A stretch of 52,558 nt of DNA from Bacteroidales bacterium (GTDB lineage Bacteria; Bacteroidota; Bacteroidia; Bacteroidales; UBA12077): the NCBI GenBank assembly GCA_030611105.1, contig JAUWQL010000006.1, positions 1 through 52,558 of the forward strand, given 5' to 3'. The notes under the pieces are model-generated. The model searched no databases and was not told the origin of the DNA. It was given only the letters and a program-made list of their open reading frames with translations. Each line of letters starts with the position of its first letter. The stretch's first letter is position 1. Below, piece by piece: positions 18,876 to 27,926 of this stretch. A program made the position numbers and the translations under genes.

Positions 18876-19988
18876 TTAATTATTATCCGCCATTTTTAAC
18901 ACCCATAATTCTACCATTTCGGAAGCACGCCAGTTTTGATTTCTTTTTGTATTCTTAGAAGCCGGGCGAACCTCCTTTTGTATGAATAATTCCTTTTGGA
19001 ATTGTCCTCCGGTAGATAATTCTTCTTCGATAGGATGAGTCTTACTGACTTTAGTTATTTGTGCCAGATTCGAAAATAAAATTACCACTCTTCCATTGGC
19101 GTTGAGGTGTTTTTTTGCTTCGGCGAAAAAACGTGGAAACAGATCCTTATCGTAATATATGGCTTTATCCAGCCCGTCTATATTATGAGATGCTGGAAGC
19201 CATGGCGGATTAAACACAATTAGCTCTGTTTTTAAATTGCAGTCAGCAAATAAATCGCCATAAATAAGATCTATTTTCGAATTCAGATTATTTTTATTTA
19301 GATCTTCGTTTAAGCCAATTATTGCATTTGGATTGGAATCGATTCCATAGACTTTTTCGAAACTATGCTTTAACATCTGAAAAGATAGAACTCCACTGCC
19401 AATTCCAATATCTATAGCTGATGTTTTCTCTCCCGTGTATCTTTTCAGCCACTTATCGAAAAGTTCTAAGTGTTCGAATCGGGTGGGGAAATATGTTCCG
19501 AACCAGGGATGTATTTTTCTTTTTAGAACCGGAATAGAAATACCTTTTTTGTACCACTGCCATGAGCTGTTTAAACCTTGAACCTGGGGGAATGGCAATA
19601 AAAATTCATTTAATTCGGGGTATAGTATTTTGAACCAACCAATTTCAGGTGCTTTTTTTACGCTTAATTTATTGTTACTTATTTTTAATAATAATTGATG
19701 TGATAGTTCACGAAAAACTGAACGAAAATCACGCTGACCCTGAAATGATTGATCGGAGTATGTGTTTTTAATATATTTCTTTAGCTCGCTCAATACTGTA
19801 AGGCCGCTGCTATAAAAATCAACAATCAGAACATGGTATCCATCAATAATAGCATCAATAGCAGTTTGTGGATCCATGGAGCGCTTATATGGAACAACAT
19901 CAATATTCGTGATAATAGGTTTCGGCCGTTCTGCCTGTATTTTTTTACCTGAAATAGTCAATTCTAAACCGGATTCGTTCTTAATCAT
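18876..19988 (-). CDS. Class I SAM-dependent methyltransferase with NPPW motif
   Basis: The catalytic domain has the SAM-binding motif DIGIGSGVLSFQ and the active-site motif FNPPWLP, typical of methyltransferases acting on planar nitrogen (N5-glutamine or N6-adenine). The N-terminal about 150 residues form an additional domain I do not recognise. I place the start at the ATG at 19988 (371 residues); a TTG nine codons upstream (20015) is the alternative and would extend it slightly. The substrate could be a protein glutamine, rRNA or other nucleic acid. No restriction genes adjoin it, so a housekeeping role is more likely than DNA modification. Confidence 0.75.
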   Translation of the reverse strand: MIKNESGLELTISGKKIQAERPKPIITNIDVVPYKRSMDPQTAIDAIIDGYHVLIVDFYSSGLTVLSELKKYIKNTYSDQSFQGQRDFRSVFRELSHQLLLKISNNKLSVKKAPEIGWFKILYPELNEFLLPFPQVQGLNSSWQWYKKGISIPVLKRKIHPWFGTYFPTRFEHLELFDKWLKRYTGEKTSAIDIGIGSGVLSFQMLKHSFEKVYGIDSNPNAIIGLNEDLNKNNLNSKIDLIYGDLFADCNLKTELIVFNPPWLPASHNIDGLDKAIYYDKDLFPRFFAEAKKHLNANGRVVILFSNLAQITKVSKTHPIEEELSTGGQFQKELFIQKEVRPASKNTKRNQNWRASEMVELWVLKMADNN

Positions 19989-20170
19989 TTCTGATCTTAT
20001 ATAAGTTGCCTGCAAAAATCATTAATTTTCTAAAATTAACTATTAATTTCAACAACAGGCATTCCTGTTTTTAAAAATTAGTTTTCCTGGTTGGATAATT
20101 TGTATGCTGGCTGACAGGCGTATTTCTGCGAGTGGGTTTTAAATATATTATTGCAAAAAATAAATAATAA

Positions 20171-20201
20171 AAAAACCTGTCAAAATTGACAGGCTTTTTT
20201 A
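20171..20201 (-). terminator. Terminator downstream of the cold-shock gene
   Basis: CCTGTCAA pairs with TTGACAGG (20176-20193), with A-runs and T-runs on both sides. It lies 34 nt after the stop codon of the minus-strand cold-shock gene and could act in either direction. Confidence 0.85.
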
Positions 20202-20226
20202 TTAGTATAAAGTTAAAGAGTAAATA

Positions 20227-20418
20227 TTAAATTAATTTAACATTTACTGCGTTTAATCCTTTTTTACCTTCTTGTAATTCAAATTCTACTTGGTCACCTT
20301 CATTAATTTCATCAATTAATCCAGAAACGTGTACAAAATGTTCTTTGTTTGTGTCGTCTTCACTTATGAATCCAAATCCTTTAGATTCGTTGAAGAATTT
20401 TACTGTGCCTTTAGCCAT
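20227..20418 (-). CDS. Cold-shock domain protein
   Basis: This 63-residue protein is a single cold-shock domain. It contains GTVKFFNESKGFGFI (RNP1-type) and HFVHVSGL (RNP2-type), and binds single-stranded RNA or DNA. The size is that of CspA-family proteins, which melt RNA secondary structure or act as antiterminators. It is monocistronic with its own terminator. The DEAD-box helicase gene lies divergently across a 214-nt gap; the two kinds of protein often work on the same RNAs. Confidence 0.95.
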   Translation of the reverse strand: MAKGTVKFFNESKGFGFISEDDTNKEHFVHVSGLIDEINEGDQVEFELQEGKKGLNAVNVKLI

Positions 20419-20596
20419 TACTTAATATTTTAAAAATTATTTGAACTGCAAAGTTAATATTATATATTATTATCTGGTTGTATTTTAGAGATTATTTTTA
20501 TTTTTCCCCAAAATACTTCCATTTAAAACTTCAGTCTGGGATGATTCACTTTGTTTGTTAGACCGTGTAGCTAAGTTTTTATCCCCAAAAAATTGG

Positions 20597-20604
20597 TATC
20601 TTTG
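20597..20604 (+). promoter_or_regulatory. -7 promoter element of the DEAD-box helicase gene
   Basis: TATCTTTG matches TAnnTTTG exactly and is followed by CA, as is frequent in Bacteroidota promoters. The transcript would start near 20611, about 20 nt before the start codon. No clear -33 TTG is seen. Confidence 0.55.
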
Positions 20605-20632
20605 CACGTTTTATATTATATAAGAATTATTG

Positions 20633-21838
20633 ATGAAGTTTACTGAGTTTAATTTGAATGATCGATTGCTGGAGGCCATATCATACATGGATTTTGATGA
20701 GGCTACTCCGATACAGGAACTGGCTATACCTGAAATAATACAAGAAAACGATCTTATCGCTTGTGCTCAAACCGGAACAGGTAAAACGGCTGCTTTTATT
20801 TTACCAATTTTAAATAAGTTAAGTGGAATAAAAGGAACATCAATTAATACATTAATTATTGTTCCTACTCGCGAATTAGCATTGCAAATAGATCAGCAGA
20901 TTCAGGGATTTTCTTATTTTGTGCCGGTTAGCTCTTGTCCTGTTTATGGTGGTGGAGATGGGAATGACTTTGAAATGGAGAGAAAAGCCCTTTTAGGTAA
21001 TGCTGAAATAATTGTTGCAACACCCGGTAAGTTGATTTCTCATTTAAAAATGGGATATGTAAAATTCGAAGAAATTAAACATTTAATTCTTGATGAGGCT
21101 GACAAAATGCTCGATATGGGATTTTATGAGGATATACGAAAGATAATATCCTATATTCCAAAAGAAAGGCAAACATTGATGTTTAGTGCAACAATGCCTC
21201 CGAAGATACGCACCTTGGCCAGTCAGATACTGAAAAATCCAAAAGAAATAAGCATAGAACTTTCAAAACCGGCCGAAGGTGTTTTACAGGCATCCTATTT
21301 AGTTTTTGAAAAGCAAAAAACAGCATTAATTAAATATCTTATATCGAATAAGCCCGATTACGACAGCATACTTATTTTTACATCAACCAAAAGCAAGGTG
21401 TTTGACATAGTAAGGGGAATGAAAGAAAGGGATTATACAATTGAAGGAATATCTTCGGATTTGGAACAAAAGGACCGCGAAGAAGTTCTTTCGCGTTTTC
21501 GCTCAAAAAGAACACGGGTTTTAGTTGCTACTGATGTAATAAGCAGAGGTATTGATATTAAAGATATAAATCTGATTATTAATTATGATGTACCACAAGA
21601 TGCCGAAGATTATGTGCATCGTGTTGGACGGACCGCCCGCGCAAAAACTACGGGTGTAGCGCTTACCCTGATTAACGAGGACGACATGTACAAATTTAAA
21701 CGTATTGAAGAGTTAATTGACCGCGAAATTATTAAAATACCCACACCTCCTGAAATTGGTGAAAGTCCTGTATGGAATCCACAACCAGTTCGCAAATACA
21801 AAAAACCGAGATATAAAGGAAAGGGAAAAAGAAAATAA
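20633..21838 (+). CDS. DEAD-box RNA helicase, RhlE/DeaD type
   Basis: This 401-residue ATP-dependent RNA helicase has the complete motif set: Q-motif near TPIQELAIP, AQTGTGKTAAF (I), PTRELA (Ia), TPGK (Ib), DEAD (II), SAT (III), then ATDVISRGIDI (V) and HRVGRTAR (VI). The short basic tail (KKPRYKGKGKRK) fits RhlE-like helicases that act in ribosome assembly or RNA decay. I take ATG at 20633 as the start; a TTG directly before it is less likely. It converges on the next gene with an 11-nt gap. Confidence 0.93.
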   Translation: MKFTEFNLNDRLLEAISYMDFDEATPIQELAIPEIIQENDLIACAQTGTGKTAAFILPILNKLSGIKGTSINTLIIVPTRELALQIDQQIQGFSYFVPVSSCPVYGGGDGNDFEMERKALLGNAEIIVATPGKLISHLKMGYVKFEEIKHLILDEADKMLDMGFYEDIRKIISYIPKERQTLMFSATMPPKIRTLASQILKNPKEISIELSKPAEGVLQASYLVFEKQKTALIKYLISNKPDYDSILIFTSTKSKVFDIVRGMKERDYTIEGISSDLEQKDREEVLSRFRSKRTRVLVATDVISRGIDIKDINLIINYDVPQDAEDYVHRVGRTARAKTTGVALTLINEDDMYKFKRIEELIDREIIKIPTPPEIGESPVWNPQPVRKYKKPRYKGKGKRK

Positions 21839-21849
21839 TGTCTTATTGA

Positions 21850-22896
21850 TTATAATTTCCCGTTTACTTTCAATCGTTTCTCATAATCGCTCATATCTTC
21901 TATCGCTTTATTAATCAGTTTCTCATTAGAGGATGACGGCTTGCTGCATGCCAAATTGTATTTCAAGGCTTTATTGGAATACTCATGTGCTTTTGCAAAG
22001 TCTAGCATCCACCAATAAGCTACACCGATATTGTAATAAAGCATGGTTGTGATCGTTTCATTGATTCTTGCTTTCTTACTACCGGATGATTCTTTAAGAG
22101 CATTCTCCCAAATTGCTATTGCTTTATTCAATTCTGTATTCACACCTTCAAAATCGGATTCAGAAGAGATCATTTCAAAAGCCTTTTTCATATGTTGAAT
22201 GGCAGACTCTAAATCGGAATAATTCACATTTTTCCCTTTTCCGGAAGCGATTTTTATTTTTTTAGTTACAGGGAGGATAGAGAAATTGCTTGCCAGTATG
22301 TTTTTAATTTCTGAAAGAGCCTTTTTATCACATTTGTTTTTCAAATCAGTGAAAAGTTCCTCTTTTTCGGCATTCAACTTTGTGTTCAATTCAGCTGTTG
22401 AATAAGTCCATTTTTCAAAATCGAAATTCAAAAGCTTTTCGTTATGCTTGATTGTTTGTTCGAAAATAGTTTTGCCGTTGTTGCTTATTAAACTAAGATT
22501 TACCGGATAAGTGCAGGTAATCTGATAATAATAGCCTGTTACATTTTTACCCTGATTAACGTTAAATACATCTTTTGTAATGAGTTCCTTATTGAATTGG
22601 AATTCACCAAATTTAGCATTGATTATTAATACATCATTTTGATCTTCAACTTTTTTATACCCATATAATTTCAAATACTGATTACTTAACTTATCAAGAT
22701 CGGTATTTTCTAAGGTAATATCCATACTTAATACAGAATTGTATGTTTTTATACTTTCGTTGAGAGGCTGTAAAGGTAATTGTGTATAGCTGACCTTAAT
22801 GTTTTTCATATCGGCTTTTTGAGCAAACATGAAAACATTGATAAACATGAAAAGAATTGTAAATCCAATTAGTTTTTTAGTTTTATAGGATATCAT
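21850..22896 (-). CDS. Secreted hypothetical protein with helical repeat C-terminus
   Basis: The protein is 348 residues from the ATG at 22896; an upstream TTG would add 12 residues. A signal peptide ends at FMFAQ. Residues about 30-160 are strand-rich (TKDVFNVNQGKNVTGYYYQI). From about 210 onward the sequence is helical with TPR-like spacing (YYNIGVAYWWMLDFAKAHEY, NKALKYNLA). It is probably periplasmic or outer-membrane-associated. No family is recognised and no partner gene is evident. Confidence 0.7.
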   Translation of the reverse strand: MISYKTKKLIGFTILFMFINVFMFAQKADMKNIKVSYTQLPLQPLNESIKTYNSVLSMDITLENTDLDKLSNQYLKLYGYKKVEDQNDVLIINAKFGEFQFNKELITKDVFNVNQGKNVTGYYYQITCTYPVNLSLISNNGKTIFEQTIKHNEKLLNFDFEKWTYSTAELNTKLNAEKEELFTDLKNKCDKKALSEIKNILASNFSILPVTKKIKIASGKGKNVNYSDLESAIQHMKKAFEMISSESDFEGVNTELNKAIAIWENALKESSGSKKARINETITTMLYYNIGVAYWWMLDFAKAHEYSNKALKYNLACSKPSSSNEKLINKAIEDMSDYEKRLKVNGKL

Positions 22897-23068
22897 AACA
22901 TAAGATTTTAGTAAAAAACAGAACTGAATCAAGTTACAAAAAATATTGTATTACACAATCAAACAGAAAGTTTTAAGTTGCCCTACGGGATGAGTTTTTA
23001 TTTTTCGCACGGATAATCTAACTCTCGGCATACAAGCATATTCGCGCGAGCAAGCGATTTGTAAAATA

Positions 23069-23302
23069 CTAACTCAGCATCTGGGCTACCTTATCATTAA
23101 TAATAGCCTTGAACTCATCGCAGCAAGCAGTAATCTCAACAAGATAGATATTAGGAGCATTAAAAACTAATTTAAATACAACACTTTTACCGTGCGTTTT
23201 GCATTTAATTTCGGATATATTCGCTGAAATAATCGAAGTATATGTTTCCGCTATTGCTGGTTTAGGCCGTCCGTCAGGGTTTTGAAATACAATTTTATGC
23301 AT
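23069..23302 (-). CDS. Small hypothetical protein
   Basis: The protein is 77 residues from the ATG at 23302 (MHKIVFQNPDGRPKPAIAET). An alternative TTG start at 23341 is less likely. It has no signal peptide or membrane segment and contains a Cys-rich short strand region (EITACCDEFK). I do not recognise a family. It is flanked by gene-free gaps of 172 and 277 nt. Codon use looks coding, but confidence is moderate. Confidence 0.5.
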   Translation of the reverse strand: MHKIVFQNPDGRPKPAIAETYTSIISANISEIKCKTHGKSVVFKLVFNAPNIYLVEITACCDEFKAIINDKVAQMLS

Positions 23303-23445
23303 GGGTTTTAGATTATGGATCGAATTTATGCATTTATTCAACTATAAACAATCTTATTGCTTATATTCAGATATACAGATTGCATTTAATTAAATACTAT
23401 CCACAACTATTATTGTTCTACTATCTTAACGCGTTGGTTTTTGGC

Positions 23446-23477
23446 TTTCCCGTCCCGATAGCTATCGGGATCGGGAA
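23446..23477. repeat. Long palindrome centred on CCCGATAGCTATCGGG
   Basis: TCCCGATAGCTATCGGGA (23453-23470) is a perfect 18-bp palindrome. Outer bases TTCCCG and CGGGAA extend the pairing imperfectly. It lies in the 277-nt gap between a small hypothetical gene and the MFS transporter and looks like a dispersed extragenic hairpin. Confidence 0.6.
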
Positions 23478-23579
23478 GCTTTAGCAAGTAAACGCGAACG
23501 AGCGGGGAGTGGTTATAAATAATAGTAATAGTGTAGATAAAACTGTTAATCTATAAATAAATAGCTCTTGATTCGGCAA

Positions 23580-24962
23580 CTATTTTAAAGGATTTTTTTG
23601 AATCCACCGGTTGTATAACCACATGAAAAAAGCAGAGGCGATACCGATTCCCATAAGAATTATCCACCCTAAAGAATTCCAAAAAGGATCAAGTTGCAAA
23701 AGCCCGTTTTCGAGCATAATTGAATTCTTGCACATTATTTCATTTAGAATAGCAGCACCTGCAGGTCCTCCAATTAATGCGCCTATTGCCATGGGAAGAT
23801 TTGCATAACCCAGGAAAAGACCTTCCTTGCCTTTAGGAGCAAGAGCTCCTATAAATTCAAATTGTCGGGCAGCTGCAAAAAGTTCACCAAAAGCAATTAA
23901 AGCCACAGTAAGAACAATGAATAGTGAACCTATTGGAATTGTTACCCAAAAAAGGTTTACACCCTCTCTGATATTGCCATATAAAAGTATTGGCACCAGG
24001 TTTATTAACATTGAAAGTCCGATAATAATCCCACCTATAATAATTGATTTAATTGGTTTAAGCTTACCGAATAGTCTTATAACTAATAATTGGAAAAAAA
24101 CAATAACAAATGGATTGGCCATAGTGTAAATATCCACAGCAGGATCAATTTCTACTACCATTTCCAGATATTTAGGGAGAACATTGTACACTTGTGCATA
24201 AACGAACCAAAAACCACTAATCACCAGTAAAAATACAGCAAATCTAAGATTACGCAACACAAGAATCATGTCTAACAGAATTTTTGCAACTGTTTTTTTA
24301 GGTTCATCTTTTATTTCTTGTTCAGGCTCTTTATAAAAAAACAGAACTACAAAAAATGCAAAAATGGAGGCAGCTACCGATACTGCAAATATATAGCTGA
24401 GATCGAATTCTTTCCTGGCAATATAACTTATGCCTCTTCCTAATAATGATCCAACATTGATTATCATGTAGAATATGCCAAAACCCAGTGTTGCTCTTGT
24501 TCCGGAAGTTTTTTGAATTGTTCCTGAGATGCATGGTTTGATAACTGATCCACCCAGACCAATCAGTATAATGGCAGCAATTACAGGAATGATAATGTCA
24601 TATCCACTCGTTATTTCACTTGAACTTTTAGCAAGTAAGGTTGCGCCTCCAAACCATACGGGATATCCCATGATAAAATATCCTATGGACAGAAGAACAA
24701 AGGCTCCAAGTAGTGATTTCTTAAAACCAATTTCATCGGCAATGGTTCCGGATAAAATGGGTAAGAAGAACACGAGAAACCATAAGATTCCGTTTAAGGT
24801 ACTGGGCCAATAATCGCCGAGTCCCAGACGTCCGAGATAAAGCACAACGAAACTCGCCATTGCATAATAAGCACCCCTTTCAATTAGTTCAGTTACATTT
24901 GCTGTCCAGAATGTTTTTGGAAAGGCTTCAGGTTTTTTTATTTGTGTGTTATTATTTTCCAT
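23580..24962 (-). CDS. MFS transporter, POT/peptide-transporter-like
   Basis: This 460-residue integral membrane protein has about 12 transmembrane helices. The start region TFWTANVTELIERGAYYAM resembles the first-helix 'ExxERF/AYY' signature of proton-dependent oligopeptide (POT) transporters. The loop after helix 2 (GTIADEIGFKKSLL) is the MFS A-motif. A helix-4/5 region contains GGSVIKPCISG, also POT-like. Peptide or related solute/proton symport is therefore likely, but the substrate is not certain. It is a single gene with its own upstream region. Confidence 0.8.
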   Translation of the reverse strand: MENNNTQIKKPEAFPKTFWTANVTELIERGAYYAMASFVVLYLGRLGLGDYWPSTLNGILWFLVFFLPILSGTIADEIGFKKSLLGAFVLLSIGYFIMGYPVWFGGATLLAKSSSEITSGYDIIIPVIAAIILIGLGGSVIKPCISGTIQKTSGTRATLGFGIFYMIINVGSLLGRGISYIARKEFDLSYIFAVSVAASIFAFFVVLFFYKEPEQEIKDEPKKTVAKILLDMILVLRNLRFAVFLLVISGFWFVYAQVYNVLPKYLEMVVEIDPAVDIYTMANPFVIVFFQLLVIRLFGKLKPIKSIIIGGIIIGLSMLINLVPILLYGNIREGVNLFWVTIPIGSLFIVLTVALIAFGELFAAARQFEFIGALAPKGKEGLFLGYANLPMAIGALIGGPAGAAILNEIMCKNSIMLENGLLQLDPFWNSLGWIILMGIGIASAFFMWLYNRWIQKNPLK

Positions 24963-25112
24963 TTTAAAATAGATCTAAACTTTTACCATTTATCTTTTTA
25001 CTTTTTCCTTTTGTCTTGTAGCAATTTACGAATATACGTAATCCTGTCTATTTTTATAAATGTGAATTTACAAAATTTGATCATCTGGTAATGTTAAATT
25101 AATTAAAAAACA

Positions 25113-25136
25113 CGGATTACAAATCCGCGCTAGCGG
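25113..25136. repeat. Palindromic repeat CGGATT-ACA-AATCCG with CGCTAGCG
   Basis: CGGATTACAAATCCG (25113-25127) is a perfect hairpin with a 3-nt loop, followed at once by the palindrome CGCTAGCG. It coincides with the broken end of the YhcH-like reading frame. The remaining part of the 24963-25129 gap shows no gene. Confidence 0.6.
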
Positions 25137-25294
25137 AATTTCTGAACTATAGCAAAAATGTCATCATTTTCAATTTCATATTTACCATCGTCTAATTTTG
25201 AAAAATCGGTTTTGCAGATGAATACAAATGCTCTGGCAAATCGCGGATGCAGACTTTCGTAGATTTCTGAATTTTTAATTTTATCTATTATCAT
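25130..25294 (-). pseudogene. Truncated YhcH/YjgK/YiaL-family (DUF386) gene
   Basis: From ATG at 25294 the minus strand reads 54 residues, including SLHPRFARAFVF, FSKLDDGKYEI and ENDDIFAIVQ, then stops at 25130. This is the N-terminal third of the YhcH/YjgK/YiaL family, whose members are about 150 residues and cupin-like. The reading frame ends inside the palindrome at 25113-25136, so the rest of the gene appears to have been lost at that repeat. It is most likely non-functional. Confidence 0.75.
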
Positions 25295-25312
25295 AATATT
25301 TTTTTAATACGA

Positions 25313-25336
25313 CGTAGCGAGGACGCTACGCCGAAC
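25313..25336 (+). repeat. REP-like hairpin with CCGAAC tail, copy 1
   Basis: CGTAGCG and CGCTACG pair around an AGGA loop and are followed by CCGAAC. It lies just before the end of the DUF4145 gene. Related hairpins with the same tail occur at 26080, 26780 and 28471. Confidence 0.65.
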
Positions 25337-25341
25337 AAGAC

Positions 25342-25986
25342 TTACTTTTTGTTTGATTTCCGAAGATGCTTTGTTTTTCTACTAGTTATATAAATACTCC
25401 GTATAAGATGATTTACAGCTTCTAGTGCTGATCCAATTACTGTAATTGAATGACTTTTAATTTGATGTGCACTTATGTTGCCAATTTCTCTTAGTTTATC
25501 TATAATTTCTAAATCATTTTTTGAGATATATCCATCTTCAAACAGGTTAGAAATTTTCTCCTTTAAATTTTTTCCAATGATCTTTTTATTTAGACAAACA
25601 GCCTCTACGATCATTCTAAGACCAATTCCACTTAAGATCATTGAATCAGATATATATGCTTCAATAACTTCAAAATATATTTGTGATACAAAATTTGGGA
25701 CATATGAAAAATCATCTTCACTTAAAAATTCGTCTTCATATAAGTAAAATCTATCTTCAGGGTAGTTATAATGAAGAATGTCATCATCATTTTGGATATC
25801 ACTATCCCATGCTAATTTTAAAAATGAAATTTCATCACATCCAAGGCATCTTATAATATTAAAACATTCATACTCGGTTGTATCATTTGATGATTCCATT
25901 TCAATTTCATTAGTTTTTTCCAGAATTTTATGATTAGTATAAGTTTCACATCTTTTGCATCTTGTATTAATTATTTCTTTATTCAT
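25342..25986 (-). CDS. DUF4145-type protein with N-terminal zinc ribbon
   Basis: This 214-residue protein starts with a four-cysteine zinc-ribbon pattern: CKRC at residues 10-13 and CLGC after a 'CFNIIR' strand. The C-terminal half is helical and contains GLRMIVEAVCLNKKI and IGNISAHQIKSH, typical of DUF4145. Proteins of this class are often found near restriction, toxin or defence genes, though the molecular function is unknown. Here the neighbours are a RAYT transposase and toxin-antitoxin genes, which fits an accessory island. The family call rests on the zinc ribbon and the 'EAVC...HQ' segment. Confidence 0.75.
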   Translation of the reverse strand: MNKEIINTRCKRCETYTNHKILEKTNEIEMESSNDTTEYECFNIIRCLGCDEISFLKLAWDSDIQNDDDILHYNYPEDRFYLYEDEFLSEDDFSYVPNFVSQIYFEVIEAYISDSMILSGIGLRMIVEAVCLNKKIIGKNLKEKISNLFEDGYISKNDLEIIDKLREIGNISAHQIKSHSITVIGSALEAVNHLIRSIYITSRKTKHLRKSNKK

Positions 25987-26079
25987 TAGAAGTATTTTTT
26001 AATTTTGATTGACAGAATTATTTAAAAAAAATCGAAAATTTATCATCTTGTATAAGAAGCCCAGGTTTATTATTTCCCC

Positions 26080-26106
26080 GTTCGGCTTAGGCTATTGCCT
26101 AAGTCG
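26080..26106 (-). repeat. REP-like hairpin with CCGAAC tail, copy 2
   Basis: Read on the minus strand: CTTAGGC and GCCTAAG pair around AATA, then CCGAAC follows. It lies between the RAYT gene and DUF4145. Confidence 0.65.
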
Positions 26107-26141
26107 TAATATCAATTAATATCACTTAATATCAATTGATT

Positions 26142-26702
26142 TTATACTGTTTTCCATCTAAAATCTGCTTTTATTACTTCAATTAAACTTTCAAGATCAG
26201 CATAATTTCTTGCGCTGCTATATAAGTAATCTTCTGGTTTTTCAACTATGCCTGCTGCAACAGGATTGTTATGTATGTATTCTATCTTCTGTTCTATAAA
26301 CTTTTGACTATAAATTAGTTCTGCATGATTTTCATGAGTCCATATTTGGAAAGATTGATTTTTCTTGAATTTCCCATGATATTCGAAAACAACCCTCATC
26401 CAGTCTCGCCGGCTTTCTTGTTTGTCTTCTAGTATCTTTAAAAACTTTTTACTTGTAAAGTTTTTAAAATCACGTATTGTTCCACTTAAATCTCCACACT
26501 GGCTTCGTGCTAAAAGATGAATATGATTTGACATGATCACATAAGCTATTACCTCTAATCCTTTATGTCTTTGACAATACTGAAGACTGTCAATAACAAT
26601 ATCCCGATAAACTTTACGCGTAAAAATATCAATCCAACCTACAATTTGAAATGTTAAATAGTACAAACCATCTTTTTCTGTTATTTTATAACCTGTTGAC
26701 AT
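26142..26702 (-). CDS. REP-associated tyrosine transposase (RAYT), IS200/IS605-like
   Basis: This 186-residue Y1-type transposase has the metal-binding HUH motif in MSNHIHLLAR and the downstream tyrosine region EYIHNNPVAAGIVEKPEDY, where the catalytic Tyr should lie. The start YYLTFQIVGWIDIFTRKVYR is typical of Bacteroidota RAYTs. No TnpB and no IS200-type ends are visible, so it is a domesticated single-copy transposase rather than a mobile insertion sequence. Hairpins with a CCGAAC tail flank it on both sides (26080 and 26780) and recur at 25313 and 28471; they are its probable substrates. Confidence 0.88.
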   Translation of the reverse strand: MSTGYKITEKDGLYYLTFQIVGWIDIFTRKVYRDIVIDSLQYCQRHKGLEVIAYVIMSNHIHLLARSQCGDLSGTIRDFKNFTSKKFLKILEDKQESRRDWMRVVFEYHGKFKKNQSFQIWTHENHAELIYSQKFIEQKIEYIHNNPVAAGIVEKPEDYLYSSARNYADLESLIEVIKADFRWKTV

Positions 26703-26779
26703 ATAACAAATATAAATATTTTTACAAGTAATAATTGAATAGAATATTTTTTACAAATGTATTTAGTTAAAAATAGAAC

Positions 26780-26805
26780 GATGCAGGCAAAAGCCTACGC
26801 CGAAC
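26780..26805 (+). repeat. REP-like hairpin with CCGAAC tail, copy 3
   Basis: AGGC pairs with GCCT around AAAA, and ACG-CCGAAC follows. It sits between the RAYT start and the HigA-like gene, so the RAYT gene is bracketed by copies 2 and 3 in opposite orientations. Confidence 0.6.
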
Positions 26806-26816
26806 AGTGGGCACAA

Positions 26817-27920
26817 TTAGTTAATAGAATAATCAATAGATGTTTTCGCTCTGTAAAAACCTAATGTATAACAGATTCGGCCTCTTACAATGCATGGATG
26901 AATTCTATTTTCTTTTGCAAATTCTTCAATATGCAAATCGTCAAATTGTCTTTTAAAAAAGAAAGATTTCCATTCTTTGGGCACAATCAAATTATTTTGA
27001 GCAAATAAATCTGCTTCTTTCTCATCCTTTGAATTCTTGTAATCTTTTTGCTCTTTCGATGATATTAGATCAACGAACTCAGCTTTATTGTTATTTAGTA
27101 GATGTTCAAACACATGCCCTAACTCATGAAAAAGGGTAAAGGCAAAATTATCCAACCTGCTATGTCTTAGAGACATTCCAATTGCAGGGCTTCCATTACT
27201 CCAAAACGAAACACCATCTACCGGAGTTTTTTCTCCTTTTCTTTGATAAATTAATTTAATTCCAAAATCTGACAATGCCTGCTTTACTGTAATAAGAGTG
27301 TTGTTATTGATTCGTATTATTTGTCTAAGTTTCTGCATTAAATCATCCTTTTGATCATAATCAAACTTGTCAACAAAAACCTGATTTGCATTAAATTGAA
27401 GTAATTTTACCCATCCAATAATATTTATTGGATCAACTTTTAATTTTGTTGACTTCCTAAACCTAGCAAAAGTTGGTTCAGCATTGATCTTAGCTAGCTC
27501 CTCAAAATTTTGAACGTTGTACACTTTTTTAACTGCAATTATATCCTCAATAGGATCTCCACTTAATATCTTTTCTTTTTTTAAAAAAGAAGTAGCGATT
27601 TGGCTCTCAATAAACTTCCACTGCTCAATAGCATCTAATCTTTGCTGATTTTTCATGCTTATTCGAGCCTTGTCAAGATCATAATTCTTTTGAATTTCCA
27701 ACCAATATTCTGCATCAATTTCCAATGACTTTTCTAATAAAATAGCCAATTCAGCATTAATATTTCTTTTACCTTTTATTATTTCATTCAGTTGACTTTT
27801 CTTTAAACCGATTGTTTTTGCGAAATCACTTTGAGAAAAATCATTGGCTTCTATTTCATCTAATAAGATCTCACCAGGATGCGTGGCTACAAATGGAATG
27901 GTGTTTTCTGTGGTTTTCAT
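26817..27920 (-). CDS. HigA-type antitoxin fused to an ImmA/IrrE metallopeptidase domain
   Basis: This 367-residue protein begins with the HigA/VapI-type XRE helix-turn-helix (HPGEILLDEIEAN, then SQSDFAKTIGLKKSQLNEII, about residues 14-70). Its C-terminal half is an ImmA/IrrE-like zinc peptidase with HELGHVFEHLL (about 265-275) and a downstream acidic segment EKEADLFAQNNLI that supplies the third ligand. It follows the HigB toxin gene with a 6-nt gap. It should bind and neutralise the toxin and repress the operon; the peptidase domain might link antitoxin stability to a signal. Such fusions are known among HigA-family antitoxins. Confidence 0.85.
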   Translation of the reverse strand: MKTTENTIPFVATHPGEILLDEIEANDFSQSDFAKTIGLKKSQLNEIIKGKRNINAELAILLEKSLEIDAEYWLEIQKNYDLDKARISMKNQQRLDAIEQWKFIESQIATSFLKKEKILSGDPIEDIIAVKKVYNVQNFEELAKINAEPTFARFRKSTKLKVDPINIIGWVKLLQFNANQVFVDKFDYDQKDDLMQKLRQIIRINNNTLITVKQALSDFGIKLIYQRKGEKTPVDGVSFWSNGSPAIGMSLRHSRLDNFAFTLFHELGHVFEHLLNNNKAEFVDLISSKEQKDYKNSKDEKEADLFAQNNLIVPKEWKSFFFKRQFDDLHIEEFAKENRIHPCIVRGRICYTLGFYRAKTSIDYSIN

Positions 27921-27926
27921 TTTTCT

